DNA of 5,866 nt, taken from contig JAEWRS010000517.1 in the NCBI GenBank assembly GCA_023398855.1, forward strand, positions 1 through 5,866, read 5' to 3'. Within the stretch, counting starts at the first letter, position 1; every line of letters starts with the position of its first letter. Both the position numbers and the translations under genes were made by a program. The notes under the pieces are model-generated. The model searched no databases. It was not told the DNA's origin and was given only the letters and a program-made list of their open reading frames with translations. Shown here piece after piece: positions 1-5,795 of the stretch. Source of the stretch: Bacillota bacterium. Lineage in GTDB: Bacteria; Bacillota; Clostridia; Lachnospirales; Lachnospiraceae.

Positions 1-1068
1 GTACTTGCTCTGCTTGTAATTGTAGTTATTAATACCGGAAAGCATGGGGGAAGCGGACAGAAATCAGTGAAAGTAAAAAAAGTATATGTTGCCATGGGCG
101 GCGGGAAAGAAGGCTTTATTAAAGATGAAGAGATAAAGTCAATTATGGCTGACAAATATAATATAGAGATAATACCTGATTCCTGGAGCAATAATAAGCT
201 TATTGCCAACGATGTGAAACTGTTAAGAGAAAACGGTACTCCTTATGATGCAATATTCTTTTCTGATCAAAGATTTTACGATTATTTCAAGGCAAATAAT
301 CTGGCGAAAAGTCTGGAAGGTTCCGTTGCTTTGAATACGCCTGTGGTCATTTATTCCTGGGACAAGATCGCCGATGCTCTGATAAATGAAGGAATTGCAG
401 AGGTTCGGGGAGAAACCTACTTTATAAAGGATATGTCCAGTCTGCTGACCCGGATTGAGGAAGGACAGAAATGGACTGATATTGGGCTGTCAAATGTATT
501 TGGAACAATCAACATTGCGTCAACAGATCCGGTTACTTCGTCTCCCGGAGCGACCTACTATGGGCTGTTACTTTCCATTATGAATGGCGGACCTGTTACT
601 GAGAATACGGTGGAATCCGTTCTTCCGGATATTAAAAAGTTTTATGAATTCAGTGGCTTTATGAATAATACACCGGCAGATTTGTTTGATTTATATTTAA
701 GAACCGGAATGGGTGCAAAACCACTGATCGTTGATTATGAAAAATCCATGCTGGAGTTTGCAGTCAATAATCCGGAAGGATACAAGCAGGTGAGAGGAAG
801 AGTAAGAATTTTATATCCGGAGCCTACGATTTGGAACAGTCATTGTCTGCTTACCCTGACAGAAAATGGAAATCGCTATCTTGAGGCTCTCAATGATCCT
901 GAAGTTAAAAGAATTGCATGGGAAAGATATGGGTTCAGAACAGGGCTCATGGGAGGTGATAATCTGTCAGAGCTCCCGGTTGATGGAGTAGCCAGCGAAC
1001 TCACTTCTGTTGTACCAGGGCTGAAAAAAGGGATTTATGATCTCATGATAAATGCCTTGAAAGAATAA
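1..1068 (+). CDS. Membrane-anchored solute-binding-like protein, 5' end outside window
   Basis: The reading frame is open from base 1, so the gene begins upstream; 355 codons plus the stop are visible. The first ten visible residues (VLALLVIVVI) are the end of a hydrophobic helix, followed by a Gly/Ser/Lys-rich linker. A GTG at 67 could be read as a start, but it lacks a good Shine-Dalgarno and would discard the helix. After the helix comes a soluble domain resembling type 2 periplasmic binding proteins (ModA/SBP_bac_11-like). A TDPVTSSPG segment at visible residues 175-182 sits where such proteins carry a TDP-x-TS-type ligand loop, and WERYGFRTG near 307-315 resembles their C-terminal KYGF motif. 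No lipobox cysteine is visible, so it is probably held by an uncleaved helix with the domain outside the cell. No permease or ATPase gene follows; the next gene encodes a TelA protein 24 nt away. The fold call is moderately sure; the ligand is unknown and it may be a sensor rather than a transporter part. Confidence 0.7.
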   Translation, partial: VLALLVIVVINTGKHGGSGQKSVKVKKVYVAMGGGKEGFIKDEEIKSIMADKYNIEIIPDSWSNNKLIANDVKLLRENGTPYDAIFFSDQRFYDYFKANNLAKSLEGSVALNTPVVIYSWDKIADALINEGIAEVRGETYFIKDMSSLLTRIEEGQKWTDIGLSNVFGTINIASTDPVTSSPGATYYGLLLSIMNGGPVTENTVESVLPDIKKFYEFSGFMNNTPADLFDLYLRTGMGAKPLIVDYEKSMLEFAVNNPEGYKQVRGRVRILYPEPTIWNSHCLLTLTENGNRYLEALNDPEVKRIAWERYGFRTGLMGGDNLSELPVDGVASELTSVVPGLKKGIYDLMINALKE

Positions 1069-1080
1069 ATCGAAATATTT

Positions 1081-1085
1081 GGAGG
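1081..1085 (+). promoter_or_regulatory. Ribosome binding site that sets the TelA-family gene start
   Basis: GGAGG lies 7 nt upstream of the ATG at 1093. An in-frame ATG at 1087 is only one base after the GGAGG and is too close to be used, so the start at 1093 (protein MSNLGLEL...) is preferred over the one two codons earlier. Confidence 0.8.
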
Positions 1086-1092
1086 TATGGTT

Positions 1093-2226
1093 ATGTCAAA
1101 TCTGGGTTTGGAATTACCCTCAGAAGTAGTAGAAGAATCTAAAGTGCTGGATAAGAAGGAATATGAAGAGCAATACAACTATCTGTCCATGGAAGCATTG
1201 GAAGAAGGCACACGGACACAGCTTCAGGAGTTTATCAAAAAACTGGAAATAAAGACTCCCATGGATGTGCAGAATTTTGGTATTACCACCCAAAAGGAGC
1301 TTTCCGTGATATCGGATTCTATTTTAAAAAGTACCAGGACACGAGATACAGGTCCGATCAGCAAGGACATTACAGAGCTTATTCTGCTGCTAAATAATTA
1401 TGATGCAAAAGTAAAGGAACTGCAACAGGAAAAAGATAATATAATTGAGAAGCTATTGAGTGGATTTAAATCCAGAGCTATAAAGCTCCAAACGGAATAT
1501 TCATCAGTGTCTGCTAATATTGACAGAATTGTTAATGTTCTGGAGAATCATATGCTTGAACTGAGGCAATCACTGGCCATAATGGATAAGTTATTTGAAA
1601 GTAATGACAAATACATAACACAGCTGAAGCATTACATCATAGCGGGCAAGGTGAAATTGGAAGAATTACAGACAAAGGTATTGCCTGAAATGGAGCAGCG
1701 TGCCAATGCAAACGGAGATCCTCAGCAGATTCAGCAGGTCAGCGATTTCAGAGAAGTGTTGTATAAATTTGATAAAAAAATACACAATCTTCTTGTATCC
1801 CGGATGCTATCCCTTCAAATGGCAGCGGAAATCCGGATGATTCAGAAGGTTGATACGCAAATATTAGAGAATATCAGCGATCAGCTGATGCTGGCAATCC
1901 CTGTGTGGAAAACACAGATGGTGGTTGCAGTCGCGGTAAATGAGGCTTCTGAGGCAAATAAGTCTTCCCAGCAGATTTCTGACAGCATCAATAAATCCAT
2001 GGTTCAGACTGCGGAGATGCTGAAAGATACTTCCCTTAAGGTGGCAGCGGCTGGAGAACGTTCTGTAATTGATGAATCAACGATTCAGAGCATTAATAAA
2101 AATCTGGTGGATACAATATCCGGCGTATATGAAATATCAAAGAAAGCTCAAGAAGAGAGGTCGGATAAGGAAAAACGCCTCTTGTCCTATGAGGCAGAAT
2201 TGAAAAATGTGTTGGTAATGAAATAA
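1093..2226 (+). CDS. telA: TelA/YceG-family toxic anion resistance protein
   Basis: This is a 377-residue protein with no signal peptide or membrane segment, consistent with a cytosolic location and close to the family's usual length. It is almost wholly helical with heptad-like stretches (about 95-200 and 215-375). The family signature is clear in the second half: around residues 229-285 a Lys-Ile-His-Asn-Leu-x4-Met-Leu-Ser-Leu-Gln-Met-Ala segment leads to EIRMIQ and then IPVWKTQM, matching the TelA pattern of TRM-x-S-x-QMAPQIR followed by IPLWK-x-Q. TelA proteins are linked to resistance to tellurite, cell-envelope antibiotics and other stresses (KlaA/TelA, B. subtilis YceG), but their biochemical activity is not established. 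The Pro of the usual APQIR is replaced here (AAEIR). It is almost certainly co-transcribed with the upstream binding-like gene. No TerD or TerC gene is in view. The family assignment is firm; the anion-resistance role in this organism is inference, and telA is used as a family symbol, not a claim of orthology. Confidence 0.9.
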   Translation: MSNLGLELPSEVVEESKVLDKKEYEEQYNYLSMEALEEGTRTQLQEFIKKLEIKTPMDVQNFGITTQKELSVISDSILKSTRTRDTGPISKDITELILLLNNYDAKVKELQQEKDNIIEKLLSGFKSRAIKLQTEYSSVSANIDRIVNVLENHMLELRQSLAIMDKLFESNDKYITQLKHYIIAGKVKLEELQTKVLPEMEQRANANGDPQQIQQVSDFREVLYKFDKKIHNLLVSRMLSLQMAAEIRMIQKVDTQILENISDQLMLAIPVWKTQMVVAVAVNEASEANKSSQQISDSINKSMVQTAEMLKDTSLKVAAAGERSVIDESTIQSINKNLVDTISGVYEISKKAQEERSDKEKRLLSYEAELKNVLVMK

Positions 2227-2235
2227 TTATTTTAG

Positions 2236-2319
2236 TCAGATAGCTGCATCTGCTGGTAATATAAAAAGCAAGGATACCTGGTGAACAGGCACATCCTTGC
2301 TTTTCTGATTGCTATCTGA
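2236..2319. repeat. Outer inverted repeat flanking the terminator
   Basis: TCAGATAGC at 2236-2244 is the exact reverse complement of GCTATCTGA at 2311-2319. These 9-bp arms enclose the 12-bp terminator stem, giving two nested inverted repeats separated by an uneven internal loop (19 nt on the left, 6 nt on the right). The left arm can also form a local 5-bp hairpin, CAGAT 2237-2241 with ATCTG 2248-2252. Function is unknown; it may simply extend or compete with the terminator fold. Confidence 0.75.
2264..2304. terminator. Bidirectional intrinsic terminator between convergent genes
   Basis: A perfect 12-bp inverted repeat, AAAAGCAAGGAT at 2264-2275 and ATCCTTGCTTTT at 2293-2304, encloses an inner 4-bp stem (CCTG 2277-2280 with CAGG 2286-2289) around a GTGAA loop. 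The GC-containing core (2268-2275 with 2293-2300) is followed by TTTT on the plus strand and by TTTTT on the minus strand. The structure can therefore stop transcripts from both the TelA-family gene and the convergent rqcH gene. It sits in the only space between the two stop codons. Confidence 0.88.
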
Positions 2320-2325
2320 AAAAAA

Positions 2326-4068
2326 TTATTTACATTCTTCTAAAAGTATCCTGGGTTCAGCAACCATAGAATAATTGGTATGGTATATGACAAAGCCTGG
2401 GGCGGCACCGGCAACCTTTTTGATCTGCTTTTTCTGTACATAATCCACTTCCACCTTGTCATTATCACGTCCCTTGGAATAATAAGCCGCTAAGGCAGCG
2501 GCCTCTTCAAAAGTCTTGTCAGGAAGTTCTCTTCCTTCGGATTTTACGATCACATGAGATCCTGGGATTCCTTTGGCATGGAACCACCAGTCACTATTGC
2601 CTGCCACCTTAAAGGTCAGTTCTTCGTTCTGATAATTATTTTTTCCAACGTAAATATGAAGACCATCAGAAGAGAGGTAATGAAAGGGCTTGCTTGTAAT
2701 CCTGGGCTTTTTATCGCCGGCCCGGCGATGTTTGATGTAACCATATTCCATCAGTTCTTCCTTGATCTGTACAAGATCTTCTTCCATTAATGCAATATCC
2801 AAAGCAGCACTTACAGATTCCAGATGGTCGATTTCCTGCCTGGTTTCCTTGATTTGTTCCGTTACCGCCTCAAAGGTACGTTTTAATTTATTGTACTTAT
2901 CAAAATATTTCTGCGCATTTTCTTTGGCAGACAGCTGGTCATCCAAAGGAATGGCAATGTCTTCATTAATATAGTAATTAAGGCAGACAAGCTGCTTTTC
3001 TCCTCCGGTCAATTCATATCCATAGGTATTGATCAGCTCGCCGTAAACTTTATACTTGTCCCGTTTATCTGTATCTTTCAGCTGCTTGGCCTGGAGATCG
3101 TATTTTTTGTAATTTCGTTCCAAAGCAGTTTGAACGATTTTTCGTAAGTCCACGGATTTTTGCCTGATTCTGGTAATTGTGTTTTTGGAGGCATAATAGG
3201 TTTCCAGAAGTATACTGATGGATTCAAAGCATTGAGATACATATCCTTCTCCCTGGTAACAGGTTAAGGGAAGAGCGGAAAATTCCACCGGTTCTTCTTT
3301 TTTATAAATAATATTGGGAGTAAAATGCCTTTGCCTTACATCCTCTATTACAAAGGAAAACATATGGTACAAGTGAATGAGTTCCAATTCAGACAATCCG
3401 TTTGCAGACCGGTCCCCATCAATGGAAGCCAGGTGGCAAAGTTCATGACCCATAATGGGGCTTAAGCCGGTGAGCCTCATATACAGTGCCTTTTGAATTG
3501 GGGCTGCCGTATGTCCGATTACATCAATAAATTCTTCCTGAGTGATGGTCAAAGGCTCTTTTTTCTCCATTGTCTGAGTGATGAAATAGGTTCTGCCCGG
3601 CAAAACCTCCCGCACGGAGCTGACCTGGGCGGAAATATGCTTGATGCTATCTAAAATCATATCATCTTCGTTACAAAAGATGATATTGCTGTGCTTTCCC
3701 ATCATTTCAATGATCAGTTTTTTAATCCGCTTATCGCCTAATTCATCAAAGTGCTCTACCTCCATGCACAAAATCCGTTCCAGTCCTGGCTGGGTCACCC
3801 GGATAATGCGTCCGTTTCCTATGTGTTTTCTTAAAAGCATACAAAAATTCGGGGCGGTCATTGGGCTTTGCTTATTTGCTTCCGTAAAATAGATGAGGGG
3901 GAGACTGGCACTGGCCGAGATTAAGAGTCTCCATGTGTTCTTCTGATTTTTAACTGTAAAAAGCAGTTCATCTTTTTCCGGCTGGGCGATTTTTGCGATT
4001 TTTCCGCCTTCCAGCCGGTCTTTCATCTCTGTTGCAAGATTTGCCATAACTATTCCGTCAAATGCCAT
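2326..4068 (-). CDS. rqcH: RqcH, ribosome quality control NFACT protein (Rqc2/NEMF homologue)
   Basis: This 580-residue protein matches the usual 570-590 residues of bacterial NFACT proteins, once annotated as fibronectin-binding proteins (FbpA, YloA). RqcH binds obstructed 50S subunits carrying peptidyl-tRNA and recruits tRNA-Ala to add C-terminal alanine tails that mark stalled chains for degradation. Order of domains: NFACT-N (about 1-190) with MAFDG at the start, NFCMLLRKHI at 74-83 and EMMGKHSNII at 121-130; a helix-hairpin-helix region near 195-217 (LTGLSPIMG); a long coiled-coil middle (about 285-440); and the NFACT-R domain (about 460-570) with DWWFHAKGIPGSHVIV at 493-508. The tRNA-contacting Asp-Arg pair of B. 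subtilis (97-98) reads Glu-Arg here. The frame extends 24 codons upstream to an ATG at 4140, but that codon lies about 3 nt from the predicted transcript start with no Shine-Dalgarno, whereas 4068 has one and gives the conserved N terminus. It is divergent from yicC. Confidence 0.95.
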   Translation of the reverse strand: MAFDGIVMANLATEMKDRLEGGKIAKIAQPEKDELLFTVKNQKNTWRLLISASASLPLIYFTEANKQSPMTAPNFCMLLRKHIGNGRIIRVTQPGLERILCMEVEHFDELGDKRIKKLIIEMMGKHSNIIFCNEDDMILDSIKHISAQVSSVREVLPGRTYFITQTMEKKEPLTITQEEFIDVIGHTAAPIQKALYMRLTGLSPIMGHELCHLASIDGDRSANGLSELELIHLYHMFSFVIEDVRQRHFTPNIIYKKEEPVEFSALPLTCYQGEGYVSQCFESISILLETYYASKNTITRIRQKSVDLRKIVQTALERNYKKYDLQAKQLKDTDKRDKYKVYGELINTYGYELTGGEKQLVCLNYYINEDIAIPLDDQLSAKENAQKYFDKYNKLKRTFEAVTEQIKETRQEIDHLESVSAALDIALMEEDLVQIKEELMEYGYIKHRRAGDKKPRITSKPFHYLSSDGLHIYVGKNNYQNEELTFKVAGNSDWWFHAKGIPGSHVIVKSEGRELPDKTFEEAAALAAYYSKGRDNDKVEVDYVQKKQIKKVAGAAPGFVIYHTNYSMVAEPRILLEECK

Positions 4069-4077
4069 TTTCTGTTT

Positions 4078-4081
4078 CCTC
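4078..4081 (-). promoter_or_regulatory. Ribosome binding site that sets the rqcH start
   Basis: Read on the minus strand, GAGG (4081 to 4078) within an AAAGAGGAAAC context lies 9 nt upstream of the ATG at 4068. A second purine run, AAGGA, lies just upstream at 4088-4084. This supports MAFDG as the N terminus instead of the 24-codon-longer frame. Confidence 0.75.
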
Positions 4082-4113
4082 TTTCCTTGCCCATGCCATT
4101 TGGTAATAATGGG

Positions 4114-4149
4114 ATCCCTGGCCGGGTGATGGTCTATCATAACAGGGAT
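4114..4149. repeat. Inverted repeat around the rqcH transcript start
   Basis: ATCCCTG at 4114-4120 is the exact reverse complement of CAGGGAT at 4143-4149, with 22 nt between the arms. The right arm touches the rqcH -10 box and the predicted transcript start; the left arm lies in the leader and overlaps the 8-bp palindrome GGGATCCC (4111-4118). It could be an operator or a weak 5' leader hairpin, but a chance repeat of this size is possible. Confidence 0.4.
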
Positions 4150-4178
4150 AGTATAGCACAGAATCGGGTTTCTGTAAA
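4150..4178 (-). promoter_or_regulatory. Sigma-A-type promoter for rqcH
   Basis: On the minus strand a -35 box TTTACA (4178-4173) and a -10 box TATACT (4155-4150) are separated by exactly 17 nt. The -10 is preceded by TGC, an extended -10 TGn element. The predicted transcript start is near 4143, giving an untranslated leader of about 75 nt before the ATG at 4068. Each box is one base off the consensus. Confidence 0.78.
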
Positions 4179-4190
4179 ATTCAAAAGCAA

Positions 4191-4219
4191 TTGACTTGTT
4201 TTTTATTATGACTTATAAT
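4191..4219 (+). promoter_or_regulatory. Sigma-A-type promoter for yicC-gmk-rpoZ
   Basis: The -35 box TTGACT (4191-4196) and a perfect -10 box TATAAT (4214-4219) are spaced by 17 nt. Transcription should start near 4226, leaving a leader of about 28 nt before the yicC ATG at 4254. An in-frame ATG at 4218 begins inside the -10 box and cannot be on the transcript, which rules out the longer frame. The -35 box is 12 bp from the -35 box of the divergent rqcH promoter. Confidence 0.88.
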
Positions 4220-4240
4220 GGATAATATCTATGGCGAAAG

Positions 4241-4245
4241 AGAGG
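4241..4245 (+). promoter_or_regulatory. Ribosome binding site that sets the yicC start
   Basis: AGAGG lies 8 nt upstream of the ATG at 4254. Together with the promoter position it fixes the start at the MIKSMTGFGR sequence, the conserved beginning of the family. Confidence 0.75.
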
Positions 4246-4253
4246 CATATGGA

Positions 4254-5132
4254 ATGATCAAGAGCATGACAGGTTTCGGCAGGTGCGAAACCGTCACGGA
4301 TGAGTATAAGATTTCCGTTGAAATGAAGGCTGTAAATCACAGATATTTGGATTTAAGCATAAAGATGCCGAAAAAGTTTAATTTCTTTGAAGCAGGAATC
4401 AGGAATCTGTTAAAGAATTATATCCAGCGCGGAAAGGTTGACGTATTTATCAGCTATGAGGATTACACAGAGAATAAGCTGTGTTTAAAGTATAACAGCG
4501 CACTGGCTGCCGAATATATGGAATATTTCGCAAAGATGGAGGCACAGTTCGGCATACAGAACGACATTAAGGTATCTGCTCTGTCCAGATGCCCGGAAGT
4601 CCTTACCATGGAAGATGTGCCGGAGGATGAGGAACAAATGTGGAAGCTTCTGTCAGAAACCATTGAGGAGGCTGCAAAACGTTTTGTGGAATCCAGAGTG
4701 ACAGAAGGGGAAAACCTAAAGAATGATCTTCTTGGAAAGCTAAAATTCATGACTGGGCTTGTGGAATTTATCGAAGAGCGTTCTCCCAGGATTTTATTAG
4801 AATACAGGACCAAGCTGGAAGATAAAGTGAAAGAATTGCTGGCAAGCGCTTCTGTTGACGAAGGAAGAATCGCAACGGAGGTCACCATTTTTGCTGATAA
4901 AATCTGTGTAGATGAAGAGACCGTTCGGCTCAGAAATCACATGGAAAATACCTGTGCAGAGCTTAGCACAGGCGGGAGTGTGGGAAGAAAGCTGGATTTC
5001 ATCGCTCAGGAGATGAACCGGGAGGCAAATACCATTCTTTCCAAAGCCAATGACCTGGAGATTTCCGATAAGGCCATCGCACTGAAGACCGAAATTGAAA
5101 AAGTAAGGGAACAAATCCAGAATATTGAGTAG
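4254..5132 (+). CDS. yicC: YicC/YloC-family endoribonuclease
   Basis: This 292-residue protein has the normal length for the family. The N-terminal half carries the hallmark MIKSMTGFGR (1-10) and the VEMKAVNHRYLDL block (22-34). An EGENLKNDL segment at 151-159 follows in the middle helical region. The C-terminal DUF1732 region (about 200-292) holds ADKICVDEETVRLRNH and then GRKLDFIAQEMNREANTI (245-262), the most conserved stretch of the family, rich in acidic and basic residues. E. coli YicC is an endoribonuclease that acts on small RNAs such as RyhB, and B. subtilis YloC is a homologue; the natural RNA targets here are unknown. It is the first gene after a strong promoter and is followed 16 nt later by gmk, as part of a probable yicC-gmk-rpoZ operon. 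The protein is expected in the cytosol. The family call is very secure. Confidence 0.95.
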   Translation: MIKSMTGFGRCETVTDEYKISVEMKAVNHRYLDLSIKMPKKFNFFEAGIRNLLKNYIQRGKVDVFISYEDYTENKLCLKYNSALAAEYMEYFAKMEAQFGIQNDIKVSALSRCPEVLTMEDVPEDEEQMWKLLSETIEEAAKRFVESRVTEGENLKNDLLGKLKFMTGLVEFIEERSPRILLEYRTKLEDKVKELLASASVDEGRIATEVTIFADKICVDEETVRLRNHMENTCAELSTGGSVGRKLDFIAQEMNREANTILSKANDLEISDKAIALKTEIEKVREQIQNIE

Positions 5133-5147
5133 GAGTGTAACGAAGGA
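5131..5147 (+). promoter_or_regulatory. Unusual ribosome binding region of gmk
   Basis: Two Shine-Dalgarno-like runs precede the gmk ATG at 5149, and neither is well placed: AGGAG (5131-5135) is 13 nt away and AAGGA (5143-5147) only 1 nt away. The first overlaps the yicC stop codon. Translation of gmk may therefore depend on ribosomes finishing yicC. A TTG at 5125 extends the frame by eight codons but has no better site and is not supported by the family's N terminus. Confidence 0.45.
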
Positions 5148-5148
5148 C

Positions 5149-5769
5149 ATGAATGAACATGGCATATTGGCAGTTGTATCCGGATTTTCAGGAGCTGGTA
5201 AGGGAACTTTGATGAAGGAGCTTCTGAAACGGTATGATAATTACGCGCTGTCCATTTCCGCCACCACCAGAAATCCCAGAGAGGGAGAGGAGCATGGCAG
5301 GGAATATTTCTTTGTGGCAGAAGAACGTTTTAAGGATATGATGGAAAAGGAAGAATTGATCGAATATGCCCAGTACGTAAACCATTACTATGGCACACCC
5401 AAGGAATATGTTTTGAACCAGATGAAAATGGGGAAGGATGTAATCCTGGAAATAGAAATTCAGGGAGCACTTAAAGTAAAGGAACATTTTCCTGCTGCAA
5501 TTTTGATTTTCGTTATGCCTCCTAATGCAGAGGAATTAAAACGCCGTCTGATCGGCCGGGGTACGGAAAACATGGAAGTAATCAATGCCAGACTCCGCCG
5601 GGCATCTGAGGAAGCTGAAGGCATGGAGGCCTATGATTATATCCTGATTAATGATAAAATTGACACTTGTGTGGAAGAGATGCACCGAATGATCCAGGTT
5701 CAGCATAACAGGGCTTCCAATAATATGGCCTTTTTGGCCCATATCAAAAATGATTTAAAAAATATATAG
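5149..5769 (+). CDS. gmk: Guanylate kinase
   Basis: This 206-residue cytosolic enzyme phosphorylates GMP to GDP with ATP, an essential step in GTP and dGTP supply. All motifs are present: the P-loop SGFSGAGKGT at 11-20 (Phe in place of the common Pro); the guanylate kinase signature TTRNPREGEEHGREYFF at 39-55, which includes the GMP-binding Arg and Tyr residues; YGTP at 81-84; the LEIEIQGA segment at 100-107 (usually LDIDVQGA, so both acidic positions are Glu); and the lid arginines in RRLIGRG at 132-138. The length is typical. It sits between yicC and rpoZ, as in many Firmicutes, and probably shares their promoter at 4191-4219. In B. subtilis and other Firmicutes this enzyme is inhibited by (p)ppGpp; that is likely but not shown here. 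The ATG at 5149 is chosen because MNEHGILAVVSG places the first beta strand correctly. Confidence 0.96.
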   Translation: MNEHGILAVVSGFSGAGKGTLMKELLKRYDNYALSISATTRNPREGEEHGREYFFVAEERFKDMMEKEELIEYAQYVNHYYGTPKEYVLNQMKMGKDVILEIEIQGALKVKEHFPAAILIFVMPPNAEELKRRLIGRGTENMEVINARLRRASEEAEGMEAYDYILINDKIDTCVEEMHRMIQVQHNRASNNMAFLAHIKNDLKNI

Positions 5770-5795
5770 AGTCAATGGAGAAAGGGGAATAAAAG

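Noticed and set aside
67..1068. A 333-residue protein starting at the GTG at 67.
   Set aside because: The frame is open to base 1 and encodes a hydrophobic helix and linker before this codon. There is no proper Shine-Dalgarno for it, so the start lies upstream of the window.
1..2226. Reading the binding-like gene plus TelA as a new defence or antiphage system.
   Set aside because: There is no nuclease, NTPase, toxin or phage-related domain and no mobile-element context. Only a stress-related pairing can be supported.
2554..3892. Plus-strand open frames of 70-83 codons opposite rqcH (2554-2790, 2762-2974, 3641-3892).
   Set aside because: They lie wholly antisense to a well-identified gene, have no recognisable domain, and are expected by chance.
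4069..4140. A 24-residue N-terminal extension of RqcH.
   Set aside because: No Shine-Dalgarno precedes 4140, which lies almost at the predicted transcript start. The family begins at MxFDG, which matches 4068 with its own ribosome binding site.
4218..4253. A 12-residue N-terminal extension of YicC.
   Set aside because: The ATG at 4218 overlaps the TATAAT -10 box and is upstream of the expected transcript start. The family begins at MIKSMTGFGR.
4463..5742. Minus-strand open frames of 68-141 codons opposite yicC and gmk.
   Set aside because: They have Ser/Phe-rich, low-information composition typical of antisense shadows, no family features, and lie across secure genes.
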